DNA of 64,000 nucleotides from Pseudomonas reidholzensis (GTDB taxonomy: Bacteria > Pseudomonadota > Gammaproteobacteria > Pseudomonadales > Pseudomonadaceae). Under the pieces are notes generated by a model. The model saw only the letters and a program-made list of their open reading frames with translations. It searched no databases and was not told the DNA's origin. The stretch spans positions 1 through 64,000 of the forward strand of contig NZ_UNOZ01000004.1 of the NCBI RefSeq assembly GCF_900536025.1, read 5' to 3'. Numbering within the stretch: the stretch's first letter is position 1; each line of letters begins with the position of its first letter. This document shows, piece after piece, positions 11,035 through 21,331 of the stretch. The translations under genes were made by a program, and so were the position numbers.

Positions 11035-11464
11035 TACCCGCATTGGCCAGAACAGCGAAGTCACCCTGCATTTTGCGCTGCACCTGGAAAACGGCGATAC
11101 CGTCGACAGCACGTTCGACAAGGCGCCGGCTGTGTTCAAGGTCGGCGACGGCAACCTGCTGCCGGGCTTCGAGGCCGCGTTGTTCGGCTTCAAGGCCGGT
11201 GACAAGCGCACCGTCAGCGTCGCCCCGGAAAACGCCTTCGGCCAGCCCAACCCGCAGAACGTGCAGGTGATGCCGCGTTCGCAGTTCACCGACATGGAAC
11301 TCTCCGAGGGCCTGCTGGTGATCTTCAACGATGCCGCCAACGCCGAGCTGCCGGGGGTGGTCAAGGCCTTCGACGACGACCAGGTGACCATTGACTTCAA
11401 CCACCCACTGGCGGGCAAGACCCTCAGCTTCGAGGTCGAGATCCTCGAGGTGAAGGCCCTGTAA
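11027..11464 (+). CDS. fkpB: FKBP-type peptidyl-prolyl isomerase (FkpB/SlpA-like)
   Basis: This 145-residue cytoplasmic prolyl isomerase of the SlyD/SlpA class has an FKBP core ([34 protein letters not shown]) with an inserted flap domain (about residues 75-120) containing [17 protein letters not shown]. It overlaps lspA by eight bases and is followed by ispH, the standard order. No metal-binding histidine tail as in SlyD is present. Confidence 0.93.
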   Translation: MTDTRIGQNSEVTLHFALHLENGDTVDSTFDKAPAVFKVGDGNLLPGFEAALFGFKAGDKRTVSVAPENAFGQPNPQNVQVMPRSQFTDMELSEGLLVIFNDAANAELPGVVKAFDDDQVTIDFNHPLAGKTLSFEVEILEVKAL

Positions 11465-11478
11465 GCCTGGAGCCGAGC

Positions 11479-12426
11479 ATGCAAATCAAACTCGCCAACC
11501 CTCGCGGCTTCTGCGCGGGGGTCGACCGGGCGATCGAGATCGTCAACCGTGCGCTGGAAGTCTTCGGCCCGCCGATCTACGTGCGTCACGAAGTGGTGCA
11601 CAACAAGTTCGTCGTCGAAGACCTGCGCAACCGCGGGGCGATCTTCGTCGAAGAGCTCGACCAGGTGCCGGACGACGTCATCGTCATCTTCAGCGCCCAT
11701 GGCGTTTCCCAGGCCGTGCGCCAGGAAGCGGCCGGGCGCGGCCTGAAGGTGTTCGACGCCACCTGCCCACTGGTCACCAAGGTGCATATCGAAGTGGCCA
11801 AGTACAGCCGCGACGGCCGTGAATGCATCCTCATCGGCCATGCCGGGCACCCGGAAGTCGAAGGCACCATGGGCCAGTACGACGCCAGCAACGGCGGCGC
11901 GATCTACCTGGTCGAAGACGAGCAAGACGTCGCCGACATGGTCGTGCGTGACCCCGATCACCTGGCCTTCGTGACCCAGACCACGCTGTCGATGGACGAC
12001 ACCAGTCGGGTCATCGATGCGCTGCGTGCGCGCTTCCCGAACATCGGTGGGCCGCGCAAGGACGACATCTGCTACGCCACCCAGAACCGCCAGGACGCGG
12101 TCAAGCAACTGGCTGACGAGTGCGACGTGGTGTTGGTAGTGGGCAGCCCGAACAGCTCCAACTCCAACCGCCTGCGCGAGCTGGCCGAGCGCATGGGCAC
12201 CCCGGCGTACCTGATCGACGGTGCCGAAGACCTGCAGCAAAGCTGGTTCGATGGCATCGGCCGGATCGGCATCACCGCGGGGGCTTCGGCGCCCGAGGTG
12301 CTGGTGCGTGGCGTGATCGACCAGCTCAAGGCCTGGGGCGCCACGGGCGCCGAAGAGCTCGATGGGCGCGAGGAGAACGTCACCTTCTCCATGCCCAAAG
12401 AGCTGCGCGTGCGTTCGCTGATCTAG
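11479..12426 (+). CDS. ispH: 4-hydroxy-3-methylbut-2-enyl diphosphate reductase
   Basis: This 315-residue iron-sulfur enzyme is the last step of the MEP isoprenoid pathway, producing IPP and DMAPP from HMBPP. The first cluster-binding cysteine is C12 in [10 protein letters not shown]; the others lie in DATCPLVTK and [21 protein letters not shown] is the substrate-binding loop. It closes the ribF-ileS-lspA-fkpB-ispH operon and converges with the fimT-like gene three bases away. Confidence 0.97.
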   Translation: MQIKLANPRGFCAGVDRAIEIVNRALEVFGPPIYVRHEVVHNKFVVEDLRNRGAIFVEELDQVPDDVIVIFSAHGVSQAVRQEAAGRGLKVFDATCPLVTKVHIEVAKYSRDGRECILIGHAGHPEVEGTMGQYDASNGGAIYLVEDEQDVADMVVRDPDHLAFVTQTTLSMDDTSRVIDALRARFPNIGGPRKDDICYATQNRQDAVKQLADECDVVLVVGSPNSSNSNRLRELAERMGTPAYLIDGAEDLQQSWFDGIGRIGITAGASAPEVLVRGVIDQLKAWGATGAEELDGREENVTFSMPKELRVRSLI

Positions 12427-12429
12427 CCT

Positions 12430-12921
12430 TCAGCGGCCTGGGCACAGTGGCTTTGCGGCCATGCTGGTGCTCAGGCGCACCCGCCCGCTGGGTGCCAGGA
12501 TCACCTGGCGCCGCTGCGCACCGGCGCTGTGCGCACAGATTTCAATCGTCCCTCCGCGCCAGACCGTGGCGCTGCGCATCGTCACCCCCTGCACGCTGAA
12601 CCTCACCCCCTCGGGTAGATTACCGACGATCTGCACGCCACCGCCCAGGCGTTGTTCGCGCAGCAGTCGGCCGTCGCTCGCCTGCAGCGTTTGCCAGCCC
12701 AACCCCCAGTCCTGATCGATCGGCTGCACCCGCACCGCTTGCTGTTGCAGCAGGGCGTGGCTGCGCGCCGCGCGCAGGGTGTGCAGCAGGTCCCTGGCGA
12801 CGGCCGCCCGCTGCAGGTCCTGGCTGAGCGCCGCGTAGGACGGCATCCCCAGCTGTGCCAGAAGCCCGACCATGGCCAGTGCACACATCATTTGTATCAG
12901 TGTTACGCCCTGTTGCCGCAC
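12430..12921 (-). CDS. Type IV pilus minor pilin, FimT/FimU (GspH) type
   Basis: This 163-residue prepilin-like protein uses a GTG start (VRQQGVTLIQMM...), chosen because GGAGGA lies about eight bases upstream and the class III leader is short. A hydrophobic helix follows the GV cleavage site, and the C-terminal GspH domain ends in TSMAAKPLCPG. The residue at mature position 5 is Gln rather than the near-universal Glu. It is divergent from pilV-W-X-E, whereas in P. aeruginosa fimU heads that operon on the same strand. The exact fimT versus fimU identity is unresolved. Confidence 0.85.
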   Translation of the reverse strand: MRQQGVTLIQMMCALAMVGLLAQLGMPSYAALSQDLQRAAVARDLLHTLRAARSHALLQQQAVRVQPIDQDWGLGWQTLQASDGRLLREQRLGGGVQIVGNLPEGVRFSVQGVTMRSATVWRGGTIEICAHSAGAQRRQVILAPSGRVRLSTSMAAKPLCPGR

Positions 12922-13032
12922 CGTGCATTCCTCCGTGAACGTGCTTCGCTGTAGCGTCGAGTACCCCGGGCAAGCGGTCCAGTCGGCGGAGTTACCGACA
13001 GCGCGCGGGACGTTTCCCAAGAGGACGCACGG

Positions 13033-13389
13033 ATGCGAACGAAGGCGCGGGGCATGACCTTGCTGGAGGTGATACTGGGCCTCGCGGTGCTGGCGCTCGG
13101 CGTGCTCGCCGCCGCGGTGTTGCAGGTACGCGCGTTGCAGGCGACCGACAGCGCCCGCCGCGACAGTCAGGCCACGCACCTGGCCCAGGGCCTGCTGGAG
13201 CGGGCAAGGGCGGCTGGAGGGTTGCAATCAGGCGAGCTGCTGCAATGGCAACGGCAGGTCCGTGAGGTGCTGGGTGACCAGGCGCAGGGGAGGGTGAGCC
13301 GCGCCGGCGCACGGCTGGTGGTGCAGATCGATTGGCCAGACGCCCGTGCCCCGGCGCCTCCCGGCATCCGATTGCAGGGCCGCCCGTGA
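13033..13389 (+). CDS. pilV: Type IV pilus minor pilin PilV
   Basis: This 118-residue prepilin has a short charged leader and the cleavage/helix motif GMTLLEVILGLAVLALGVLA (Glu at +5). PilV takes part in the priming complex that starts pilus assembly. AAGAGGA lies upstream of the ATG. The four-base GTGA overlap with pilW signals coupling. Confidence 0.85.
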   Translation: MRTKARGMTLLEVILGLAVLALGVLAAAVLQVRALQATDSARRDSQATHLAQGLLERARAAGGLQSGELLQWQRQVREVLGDQAQGRVSRAGARLVVQIDWPDARAPAPPGIRLQGRP

Positions 13390-14039
13390 GCGCGCGCCAG
13401 CCGGGCTTCAGTCTGCTGGAGGGGCTGCTGGCCCTGGCCGTGGGCCTGATGCTGCTAGCGGCGGCCAGCCAGGTGTTCGTCTCCGCCGTGCAGGCCTGGC
13501 GCCTGCAGGGCGTGGTGGCGCAATTGCAGGAGGATGCGCGCCTGGCCCTGCAACGCATGGCCCAGGATATCCGCATGGCTGGCATGTTCGGTTGCCTGCG
13601 CCTGGACGACGACAGCTTCGAGGATCCGGCGGCGGCCAGTGCGTTCGCCACGCCGCTGCTGATTACCCAGGGCGGCCAGCGCCTGAGCCTGATCGTCGGG
13701 CAACTGCCGGGCAGCGGCAGCCGGCCCGAGTGGACGGTGTTGACCGACTGCCGCAGCTGGGTGCAGGTCAAGGCCGGGGTCCAGCCGGGCGATCAACAGA
13801 CCCTGGCCCTGCCGGTCAGCCGGGTCACCTACACATTGAGGGCCGCGCGGCTGCAGCGCGAGGCCAGGGGCACCCCGCAGCCGCTGATCGACAACGTCCT
13901 CAGCCTGCACGCAACGCGGGTGCCGATGGCGGCGGGGGAGCGGGTCGATGTGCGGCTGGTGCTGTTCGACCGGCACCACGCGATCGAGCAACACCATGCG
14001 ATCAGCGTCGCACTGCGCAACAGGCTGCCGGCGCCATGA
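13386..14039 (+). CDS. pilW: Type IV pilus minor pilin PilW
   Basis: This 217-residue prepilin is read from the GTG at 13386, which overlaps the pilV stop; it begins VSARQPGFSLLEGLLALAVG, giving a normal class III signal with Glu at +5. The region AQDIRMAGMFGC is characteristic of PilW. An upstream ATG at 13332 would give an unusual leader and deep overlap with pilV. The stop overlaps pilX by four bases. Confidence 0.86.
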   Translation: MSARQPGFSLLEGLLALAVGLMLLAAASQVFVSAVQAWRLQGVVAQLQEDARLALQRMAQDIRMAGMFGCLRLDDDSFEDPAAASAFATPLLITQGGQRLSLIVGQLPGSGSRPEWTVLTDCRSWVQVKAGVQPGDQQTLALPVSRVTYTLRAARLQREARGTPQPLIDNVLSLHATRVPMAAGERVDVRLVLFDRHHAIEQHHAISVALRNRLPAP

Positions 14040-14512
14040 AGCCTCAGCGCGGCATGGTCCTGCTGATCGCCCTCGTGCTGAGCCTGCTGCTCGGGTTGCT
14101 TGCCGCATCGGCCTTGACCGAGGCCCTGCTGCAGACCCGCATGGCCAGCCTGTTGCTGGCCAATGCCCAGGCGCTGGAGCAGGCCGAAGCGACCCTGCAC
14201 GCCGGCGCGGCGCAGCTGGCGCTGGCGCCACCCGTCGCGTGCCAGCACTGCCTGCCCCCGGACGACCCGCACGCGCTCGGCGGCCAGCAAGGCGCCTGGC
14301 AGGCCACGGCGGACGGCTGGTTCCTGCTGCAGAACCTGGGCGCGAGCAGCCAGGCTGCCCACGTGCCCGAGGGCACCCCGGTCACCCTCTACCGAGTCAC
14401 CGCCGTCAGCCAGCAAGTGCGAGCACGGCACGTCCTGGAGGCGGTCTATGCCGTGCAACCCCATCAGCCGCCGCAGAGGATCCTCTGGCGGCAGCGCGTG
14501 CAGGAGCCCTGA
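14036..14512 (+). CDS. pilX: Type IV pilus minor pilin PilX
   Basis: This 158-residue protein begins MKPQRGMVLLIALVLSLLLG, the PilX-type N-terminus, which lacks Glu at +5 as is usual for PilX. Two cysteines (CQHC) lie near residues 67-70. It is coupled to pilW by an ATGA overlap. No pilY1 or pilY2 gene stands between pilX and pilE, unlike P. aeruginosa. Confidence 0.82.
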   Translation: MKPQRGMVLLIALVLSLLLGLLAASALTEALLQTRMASLLLANAQALEQAEATLHAGAAQLALAPPVACQHCLPPDDPHALGGQQGAWQATADGWFLLQNLGASSQAAHVPEGTPVTLYRVTAVSQQVRARHVLEAVYAVQPHQPPQRILWRQRVQEP

Positions 14513-14513
14513 C

Positions 14514-14912
14514 ATGCAGCAAGGCCTGAGCCTGATCGAGTTGTTGCTTGTCGTGGCCGTGACCGGCATGCTGGCAGCCATTGCCTACCCCAGTTACAGC
14601 GACCAGCTTCGGCGTGCCGCGCGCAGCGAGGTGGCCGGCCTGCTGCAGGATGCCGCCCTGCGTCTGGAGCGCCAGCATGCGCGCACCGGGCAGTATGCCG
14701 ACAGCGACCTTGCGCCCGTGCCCTTGCCTGCCGGCAGCCGCTATTACAGCCTGCAGGCGCAGCGCGACATCGACAGCTTCCGGTTGCTCGCCAGGCGTTT
14801 GCCACGGGGCTTCATGGCAGACGACCGCTGCGGCGACTTCGCGCTCGACCAGGCCGGCGTGCGCGCTAATCCCGGCAGCCAGGGCGACACGCAGCGCTGC
14901 TGGGGCGGTTGA
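14514..14912 (+). CDS. pilE: Type IV pilus minor pilin PilE
   Basis: This 132-residue prepilin has leader MQQG followed by LSLIELLLVVAVTGMLAAIA (Glu at +5), the YPSYSDQLRRAARSE continuation, and a C-terminal disulfide pair (DDRCGDFALD ... TQRCWGG). It starts one base after the pilX stop and is the last gene of the minor-pilin operon. Confidence 0.88.
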   Translation: MQQGLSLIELLLVVAVTGMLAAIAYPSYSDQLRRAARSEVAGLLQDAALRLERQHARTGQYADSDLAPVPLPAGSRYYSLQAQRDIDSFRLLARRLPRGFMADDRCGDFALDQAGVRANPGSQGDTQRCWGG

Positions 14913-14951
14913 CGGGGGTTATCTCGGTTTTTTCAGGTGTTGGATCGACAG

Positions 14952-16049
14952 ATGAGCAAGCAAGTAGTGATTGTCGGCGGTGGGGTGATCGGCCTGCTGA
15001 CTGCGTTCAACCTGGCGGCAAAGGTCGACCGGGTGGTGCTGTGCGACCAGGGTGAGGTCGGCCGTGAATCGTCCTGGGCCGGCGGCGGGATCGTCTCGCC
15101 GCTCTATCCTTGGCGTTACAGCGCCGCAGTGACCGCCTTGGCGCACTGGTCGCAGGATTTTTATCCACAGCTCGGCGAGCGCCTGTTCGCCAGCACCGGC
15201 GTCGACCCTGAAGTGCACACCACCGGCCTGTACTGGCTGGACCTCGACGACGAGGCCGAAGCGCTGGCCTGGGCCGCCCGTGAGCAACGCCCGCTCAGCG
15301 CTGTGGATATCTCTGCGGCCTATGACGCCGTGCCGGTACTCGGCGCCGGGTTCAAGCGGGCGATCTTCATGGCCGGGGTGGCCAACGTGCGCAACCCGCG
15401 CCTGGTGAAGTCGCTGAAGGCGGCGCTGCTGGCGCTGCCCAACGTGACCCTGCGCGAGCATTGCCAGATCAGCGGGTTCCGCCAGCAAGGCGGGCGGATC
15501 ACCGGCGTGCACACGGCCGACGGCGTGCTGGAGGCGGACGACGTGGTGCTCAGCGCGGGCGCCTGGAGCGGTGACCTGTTGCGCACGCTGGGGCTGGAAT
15601 TGCCGGTCGAGCCGGTGAAAGGGCAGATGATCCTGTTCAAGTGCGCCGAAGACTTCCTGCCGAGCATGGTCCTGGCGAAAGGGCGCTATGCGATCCCGCG
15701 GCGCGATGGTCATATCTTGATCGGCAGCACCCTGGAACATGCGGGCTATGACAAGACGCCGACCGAGGATGCCCTGGCGAGCCTGAAGGCGTCGGCGGTA
15801 GAGTTGTTGCCGGGGCTGGCAGATGCAACGCCGGTGGCGCATTGGGCCGGGTTGCGGCCGGGGTCGCCGGAAGGCATTCCGTACATTGGGCCGGTGCCGG
15901 GGCATGATGGGCTGTGGCTGAACTGCGGGCACTACCGCAATGGGCTGGTGCTGGCGCCGGCTTCGTGCCAGCTGTTTAGCGACCTGCTGACCGGCGCCGA
16001 GCCGATCATCGACCCTGCGCCCTATGCCCCGGCCGGGCGTCTGGGCTGA
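14952..16049 (+). CDS. thiO: Glycine oxidase ThiO, FAD-dependent
   Basis: This 365-residue D-amino-acid-oxidase-fold flavoenzyme makes the iminoglycine needed for thiazole synthesis in thiamin production. The dinucleotide motif VVIVGGGVIGLLTAF is at residues 5-19, and the C-terminal FAD contact HWAGLRPGSPEGIPYIGPV matches ThiO. ATG 14952 is preferred over an in-frame GTG at 14937 because the Rossmann motif then begins near residue 5. It converges on the amidase gene across a REP pair. Confidence 0.88.
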   Translation: MSKQVVIVGGGVIGLLTAFNLAAKVDRVVLCDQGEVGRESSWAGGGIVSPLYPWRYSAAVTALAHWSQDFYPQLGERLFASTGVDPEVHTTGLYWLDLDDEAEALAWAAREQRPLSAVDISAAYDAVPVLGAGFKRAIFMAGVANVRNPRLVKSLKAALLALPNVTLREHCQISGFRQQGGRITGVHTADGVLEADDVVLSAGAWSGDLLRTLGLELPVEPVKGQMILFKCAEDFLPSMVLAKGRYAIPRRDGHILIGSTLEHAGYDKTPTEDALASLKASAVELLPGLADATPVAHWAGLRPGSPEGIPYIGPVPGHDGLWLNCGHYRNGLVLAPASCQLFSDLLTGAEPIIDPAPYAPAGRLG

Positions 16050-16062
16050 AACCCAGGTGAAT

Positions 16063-16137
16063 TCTTCGCGGGTAAACCCGCTCCCACAGGGTGGACTGCG
16101 GCGGCCCCTGTGGGAGCGGGTTTACCCGCGAAGAGGG
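16063..16137. repeat. Inverted pair of REP elements
   Basis: This is the same unit as at 4417-4488: two facing copies with the CGCGGGTAAACCCGCTCCCA core around a 14-base centre. It lies between the convergent thiO and amidase genes, where it may also act as a transcription stop or RNA stabiliser. Confidence 0.9.
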
Positions 16138-16169
16138 CAGCGCTAGCAGCACAAGCATCAGCCTGGGCC

Positions 16170-17579
16170 TCAGGCTACGTTCGGGGCCTGCAAATGCCGG
16201 CTCGGGTAATGCTGCTCATACACCTTGCACACCCGCAGCACCTGCTCATCGGCAAACCGCCCGGCGACCACCTGCAGCCCCACCGGCAAGCCTTCCCGGG
16301 TAAACCCGCACGGCACCGAAGCGGCCGGCTGCTGGGTCAGGTTGAACGGGTAGCTGAACGGCGTCCATTCCATCCACTGCGCCATCCCCGACCCCGGCGG
16401 CACGTTGTGCCCGGCGGCGAACGCGGCGATCGGCATCATCGGCGACACCAGCACGTCATAGCGCTGATGGAAGGCGTTCATCCGCGCCACCAGTTCAGCC
16501 CGCGCCTCCAGCGCCTCGGTATAACGGCTGAGGCTGATATCTGCGCCTTGCTCGGCAATCCAGCGCAACCCAGGATCGAGCAGCTCACGCTGTGCGTCCG
16601 ACAGCTGGCCGGCCAGCCGCGCCGCGCCAGCGAACCACAAGGTATTGAAGGTCTCCAGCGGATCGGCAAAGCCTGGGTCGACTTCCTCCACCTGCGCCCC
16701 CAGCCGGGCCAGGCGTTGCACCGCCTGGGCGGTCAGGGCCTGGATCTGCGGGTCGACCTGCACATAGCCGAAGTCGGCGCTGTAGGCGATGCGCAGCCCG
16801 CTCAGGTCTTGCTCCGCCGGCAGCCAGGGCCGCTGGCGCGGTGCGCCGGCCAGGCCGTCACGCGGGTCCGGCCGGGCCACGCAATCGAGCATCAGCACCG
16901 CGTCGTCGACCGTGCGTGTCATCGGCCCCAAGTGCGACAGCAGGGTCATGGCGCTGGCCGGCCACTGCGGCACATGGCCAAATGTCGGTTTGATGCCAAA
17001 GGTACCGGTGAACGCGCAGGGGATGCGGATCGAGCCGCCGGCATCGCTGCCTTGGTGCAGCACACCGAGGTTGAGCGCTGCCGCCGCTGCCGCGCCGCCC
17101 GATGAGCCGCCTGCGGTCAGGCGCGTGTCCCACGGGTTGCGGGTGATGCCATAGAGCGGGTTGTCGGTCACGCCTTTCCAGCCGAACTCGGGGGTCGTGG
17201 TCTTGCCCACCAGCACTGCACCGGCCTCGCGCATGAACCCACTGAACGGCGCGTCCACGTCCCACGGGCCTGCGGCCGACGTGGTCAGCGAGCCCTTGCG
17301 GGTGGGCATGCCGCGGGTCAGGGTCAGGTCCTTGATCGACGCCGGCACACCGTCCAGCCTGCCGCACGGCTGGCCATGCTGCCAGCGCTGTTCGCTGGCG
17401 CGGGCCGCCGCCCGGGCGCCCTCGCCGTCGACATGGCAGTAAGCGTTGACGGCCGGGTTGTGGCGGTCGATGCGCGCCAGCACGTCGTCGATCACCTCAA
17501 CCGGAGACAGCTGGCGCTGGCGGTACAGTTCGAGCAGTTCGACAGCGGTGAATTCACCGATCGCAGTCTTGCCAGTCAT
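16170..17579 (-). CDS. Amidase-signature hydrolase
   Basis: This 469-residue amidase has the Ser-cisSer-Lys triad: K83 in PASIKDLTL, S159 in TAGGSSGGAAAA and S183 in GSDAGGSIRIP (24 residues after the cis-Ser, as in the family). It hydrolyses a carboxamide to acid and ammonia; the substrate cannot be read from the sequence. It is the last gene of an operon encoding an ABC importer and an N-carbamoyl hydrolase, so its substrate is probably an imported amide or a product of the neighbouring hydrolase. It begins one base after the stop of 17581-18858. Confidence 0.9.
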   Translation of the reverse strand: MTGKTAIGEFTAVELLELYRQRQLSPVEVIDDVLARIDRHNPAVNAYCHVDGEGARAAARASEQRWQHGQPCGRLDGVPASIKDLTLTRGMPTRKGSLTTSAAGPWDVDAPFSGFMREAGAVLVGKTTTPEFGWKGVTDNPLYGITRNPWDTRLTAGGSSGGAAAAAALNLGVLHQGSDAGGSIRIPCAFTGTFGIKPTFGHVPQWPASAMTLLSHLGPMTRTVDDAVLMLDCVARPDPRDGLAGAPRQRPWLPAEQDLSGLRIAYSADFGYVQVDPQIQALTAQAVQRLARLGAQVEEVDPGFADPLETFNTLWFAGAARLAGQLSDAQRELLDPGLRWIAEQGADISLSRYTEALEARAELVARMNAFHQRYDVLVSPMMPIAAFAAGHNVPPGSGMAQWMEWTPFSYPFNLTQQPAASVPCGFTREGLPVGLQVVAGRFADEQVLRVCKVYEQHYPSRHLQAPNVA

Positions 17580-17580
17580 C

Positions 17581-18858
17581 TCATTGGGCTCCCTGGTTGG
17601 CGGCCTGGAACATCGCCCGCAGCAGCACGTCGCAGCCGTCGGCGAGGTCTTGCGGCGCGGCGTTCTCGATTTCGTTGTGGCTGATGCCGCCCTCGCATGG
17701 CACGAAGATCATCCCCGCAGGCCCCAGCTCGGCGACGAAGATCGCATCGTGGCCGGCGCCGCTGACGATGTCCATGTGGCTCAGGCCCAGGTCGCGCGCG
17801 CCCTGGCGCACCGCGTCGACGCAGGCGTCGGCGAAGTACAGCGGGGGGAAGTCGGCAGTCGGCGTCAGCTGGAAGCTCAGGCCGTGCTTGGCGGTGCTGG
17901 TTTCGATGACCTCGCGGACTTCGGCGACCATCGCGTCGAGGTGCGCGGGATCAAGGTGGCGCAGGTCGATGGTCATCTGCACCTGGCCAGGGATGACGTT
18001 GCGCGAACCGGGGTGCACGCTCAGGCAACCGACCGTGCCGCAGGCGTGCGGCTGGTGCGCATGGGCGATGCGGTTGACCGCAGCGACCACCTCGGCAGCG
18101 CCGACCAGGGCGTCCTTGCGCAGGCGCATCGGGGTTGGCCCGGCGTGGGCTTCGACGCCGGTCAGCACCAGGTCGAACCACTTCTGCCCCAGGCACCCCT
18201 GGACCACGCCGATGGTGGTGCGCAGGTCTTCCAGTACCGGCCCCTGCTCGATATGCGCCTCGAAGTACGCCCCGACCGGATGCCCGGTCGGCACGCGCGG
18301 GCCGGCATAACCGATGCGCTCGAGCTCGGCCCCCACCGACAGGCCCTGGTCGTCGCGCTTGTCGAGGGTCTCCTGCAGGCCGAACTTACCGGCGAACACC
18401 CCCGAACCCATCATGCACGGCGGGAAGCGCGAACCTTCCTCGTTGGTCCACACCACCACTTCCAAGGGCGCTTCGGTACTCAGGCCCAGGTCGTTGAGCG
18501 TGCGGATCACCTCCAGCCCGGCCATCACCCCGTAACAACCGTCGAACTTGCCGCCAGTGGGCTGGGTGTCGATATGGCTGCCGGTCATCACCGGCGGCAG
18601 CGCCGGATTGCGCCCGGGGCGGCGGGCGAAGATATTGCCGATGGCGTCAACGCTGACTGTGCAACCGGCCTCGGTGCACCACTGCACGAACAGGTCGCGG
18701 GCCTGGCGGTCGAGGTCGGTCAGGGCCAGCCGGCACACGCCGCCCTTGGCCGTGGCGCCGAGGCGGGCGAGGTCCATCAGCGATTGCCAGAGGCGTTCGC
18801 GGCTGACCCGCGCGTCTTGGCCGAGCAGGTGCTGCGAGGGATCGATACGGGTGTTCAT
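17581..18858 (-). CDS. M20-family N-carbamoyl-amino-acid hydrolase / ureidopropionase-like
   Basis: This 425-residue zinc amidohydrolase of the M20 allantoate amidohydrolase/hydantoinase branch has metal ligands H95 (TGSHIDTQ), D106 (GGKFDGCYG), E140-E141 (WTNEEGSRF), a His in AHIEQGP and a C-terminal His in GAGHDA. Members split N-carbamoyl-amino acids, beta-ureidopropionate or allantoate. It is located between ABC transporter genes and an amidase. The likely role is releasing nitrogen from an imported carbamoyl or ureide compound; the exact substrate is not predictable. Confidence 0.88.
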   Translation of the reverse strand: MNTRIDPSQHLLGQDARVSRERLWQSLMDLARLGATAKGGVCRLALTDLDRQARDLFVQWCTEAGCTVSVDAIGNIFARRPGRNPALPPVMTGSHIDTQPTGGKFDGCYGVMAGLEVIRTLNDLGLSTEAPLEVVVWTNEEGSRFPPCMMGSGVFAGKFGLQETLDKRDDQGLSVGAELERIGYAGPRVPTGHPVGAYFEAHIEQGPVLEDLRTTIGVVQGCLGQKWFDLVLTGVEAHAGPTPMRLRKDALVGAAEVVAAVNRIAHAHQPHACGTVGCLSVHPGSRNVIPGQVQMTIDLRHLDPAHLDAMVAEVREVIETSTAKHGLSFQLTPTADFPPLYFADACVDAVRQGARDLGLSHMDIVSGAGHDAIFVAELGPAGMIFVPCEGGISHNEIENAAPQDLADGCDVLLRAMFQAANQGAQ

Positions 18859-18870
18859 GGTCGTTCTCCT

Positions 18871-19565
<695 letters not shown>

Positions 19566-19566
<1 letters not shown>

Positions 19567-20318
19567 CAGGCGGCCTCTCCAAGGTAGGCGGTGCGCACGC
19601 GCTCATCGTTGCGCACCTGGTCCGGGGTGCCCTCGACCAGGATCTGGCCGTGGCTCATGACAGTGATGCGCTGGCTGATCGACATGACGATGCTCATGTT
19701 GTGTTCGATCAACAGCACGGTGTGGTCGCGGCCCAGGTCGCTGATCAGCTCGGTCATCAGCGGAATATCATCAATGCCCATGCCCGAGGTGGGCTCGTCG
19801 AGCATCAGCAAGGTCGGTTTGGCGCAGATCGACATGCCGACTTCCAGCACCCGCTGCTGGCCGTGCGACAGCTCGCCGGCCAGGGTCTCGGCGCGGCCAT
19901 TGAGCTTGAGCCGCTCCAGCACCCGGTCGGCGGTGTCCCAGTGGCTGCGCTTGTGCTCGACGCTGCGCCAGAAGTTCAGGGCACCGAGGCCGTCGCGGCC
20001 TTGCGCGGCCAGGCGCAGGTTTTCGCGCACGCTGAGATTCTGGAACAGGCTGGTGAGCTGGAACGAGCGCGCCATGCCCAGCGCGACTCGGCCGTGGGAC
20101 GGTTTGCGCAGGATGTCCTGGCCATTGAAGAGGATCTTGCCGGCGGTGGCCTGGCGCTCGCCGGTCAGGCAGTGGAACAGGCTGGTCTTGCCGGCGCCGT
20201 TGGGGCCGATGACGGTGTGGATGGTGCCGGCGCGGACCTTGAGGTCGACCCCGTCGACCGCGTGGAACGGGCCGTAGGCGAGTTCGAGGTTGCGTGTTTC
20301 CAGGAGGTAGTCGCTCAT
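19566..20318 (-). CDS. ABC transporter ATP-binding protein, LivG type
   Basis: This 250-residue ATPase has Walker A GPNGAGKTS, signature LSHGQQRVLEVGMS and Walker B TLLMLDEPTSGM. It begins at MSDYLLETRNLEL, where ATGA overlaps the stop of the upstream permease gene. The longer frame to 20465 runs into the permease gene and is not used. It is the second ATPase of the HAAT-type importer. Confidence 0.92.
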
Positions 20319-21331
20319 TCCAGGGTCTCCTTGGTCTTGCCATCGACGGAGCGCGAGGGCTTCAGGCGCTTCACCAGGTCGGCCAGGCCGCCCCACAGGC
20401 CACCGCGCATGAACACCACCACCAGGATCAGGATCACCCCCAGCAGCATCAGCCAGCGCGGCCACAGTTCCGACAGCACATCGCCGAGCACGACGATGGC
20501 GCCGGCACCGAGCAGCGAGCCGAACAGCGAGCCAGTGCCGCCGACAATGGTCATGATCAGGATGTTCTCGCTCATCATCAGGTCGATGTTGGACAGCGGC
20601 GCGAAGTGCAGCAGCATCGCGTAGAGCGCCCCGGCGATGCCGGTGATGGCGCCCGAGAGCATGAACACGAGGATCTTGAAGTGGCGGATGTCATAGCCGA
20701 TGGCGGCGGCGCGGGTCTCGTTCTCGCGGATCGCCAGCAGGGTGCTGCCGAACGGCGAGCGGATCACCCGCAAGGCCCCGGCGAAGATCAGCAGGAACAC
20801 CACAGCGACGAACACATAGAAGTGCCTGGGGTCGGCGAGGTCGACCAGCACGTGGCCGGCGATCTCGATGTTTGGCCGCGGTACGTCGAGCAGGCCGTTG
20901 TCGCCACCGGTCCAGCCACTCAGGGTGTACGCCAGGAAGTACGCCATCTGGCTGAAGGCCAGGGTCAGCATGACGAAGTAGATGCCCTTGCGGCGGATCG
21001 CCAGGGCGCCGACCAGCAACGCCAGCAACGCGCCGAACAGCGCCGCGCCAAGCAGCGCACCGAGCATGCCCCAGTGCAGGTGGATCATCAGCAGCGCCGC
21101 GCCGTAGGCCCCGGCGCCAAAGAAGATGCCTTGGCCGAACGACAGCAGCCCGGTGTAGCCCAGCAGCAGGTTACAGGCCAGCGCGGCGAGGCCGAAGATA
21201 AGGATCTCGGTGGCCAGGGTGGCCGACGGCAGGATCAGCGGCAGGCCGATCAGGCTGACGATCAGCAGGAGCAGCAGGGCCGGGCCATGCCCCTTGGCCA
21301 CGGCCAATGGATTTTTCTCAGTCATGTTCAT
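20315..21331 (-). CDS. ABC transporter permease, LivM type
   Basis: This 338-residue permease has about nine hydrophobic segments and the EAA-like region AAAIGYDIRHFKILVFMLSGAITGIAGALYA. Two starts are possible: ATG 21331, which overlaps the previous stop (ATGA), and ATG 21325 (MTEKNP), which has a better-spaced GGGAGAG. It forms the membrane channel with the LivH-type partner. Confidence 0.92.
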   Translation of the reverse strand: MNMTEKNPLAVAKGHGPALLLLLIVSLIGLPLILPSATLATEILIFGLAALACNLLLGYTGLLSFGQGIFFGAGAYGAALLMIHLHWGMLGALLGAALFGALLALLVGALAIRRKGIYFVMLTLAFSQMAYFLAYTLSGWTGGDNGLLDVPRPNIEIAGHVLVDLADPRHFYVFVAVVFLLIFAGALRVIRSPFGSTLLAIRENETRAAAIGYDIRHFKILVFMLSGAITGIAGALYAMLLHFAPLSNIDLMMSENILIMTIVGGTGSLFGSLLGAGAIVVLGDVLSELWPRWLMLLGVILILVVVFMRGGLWGGLADLVKRLKPSRSVDGKTKETLE

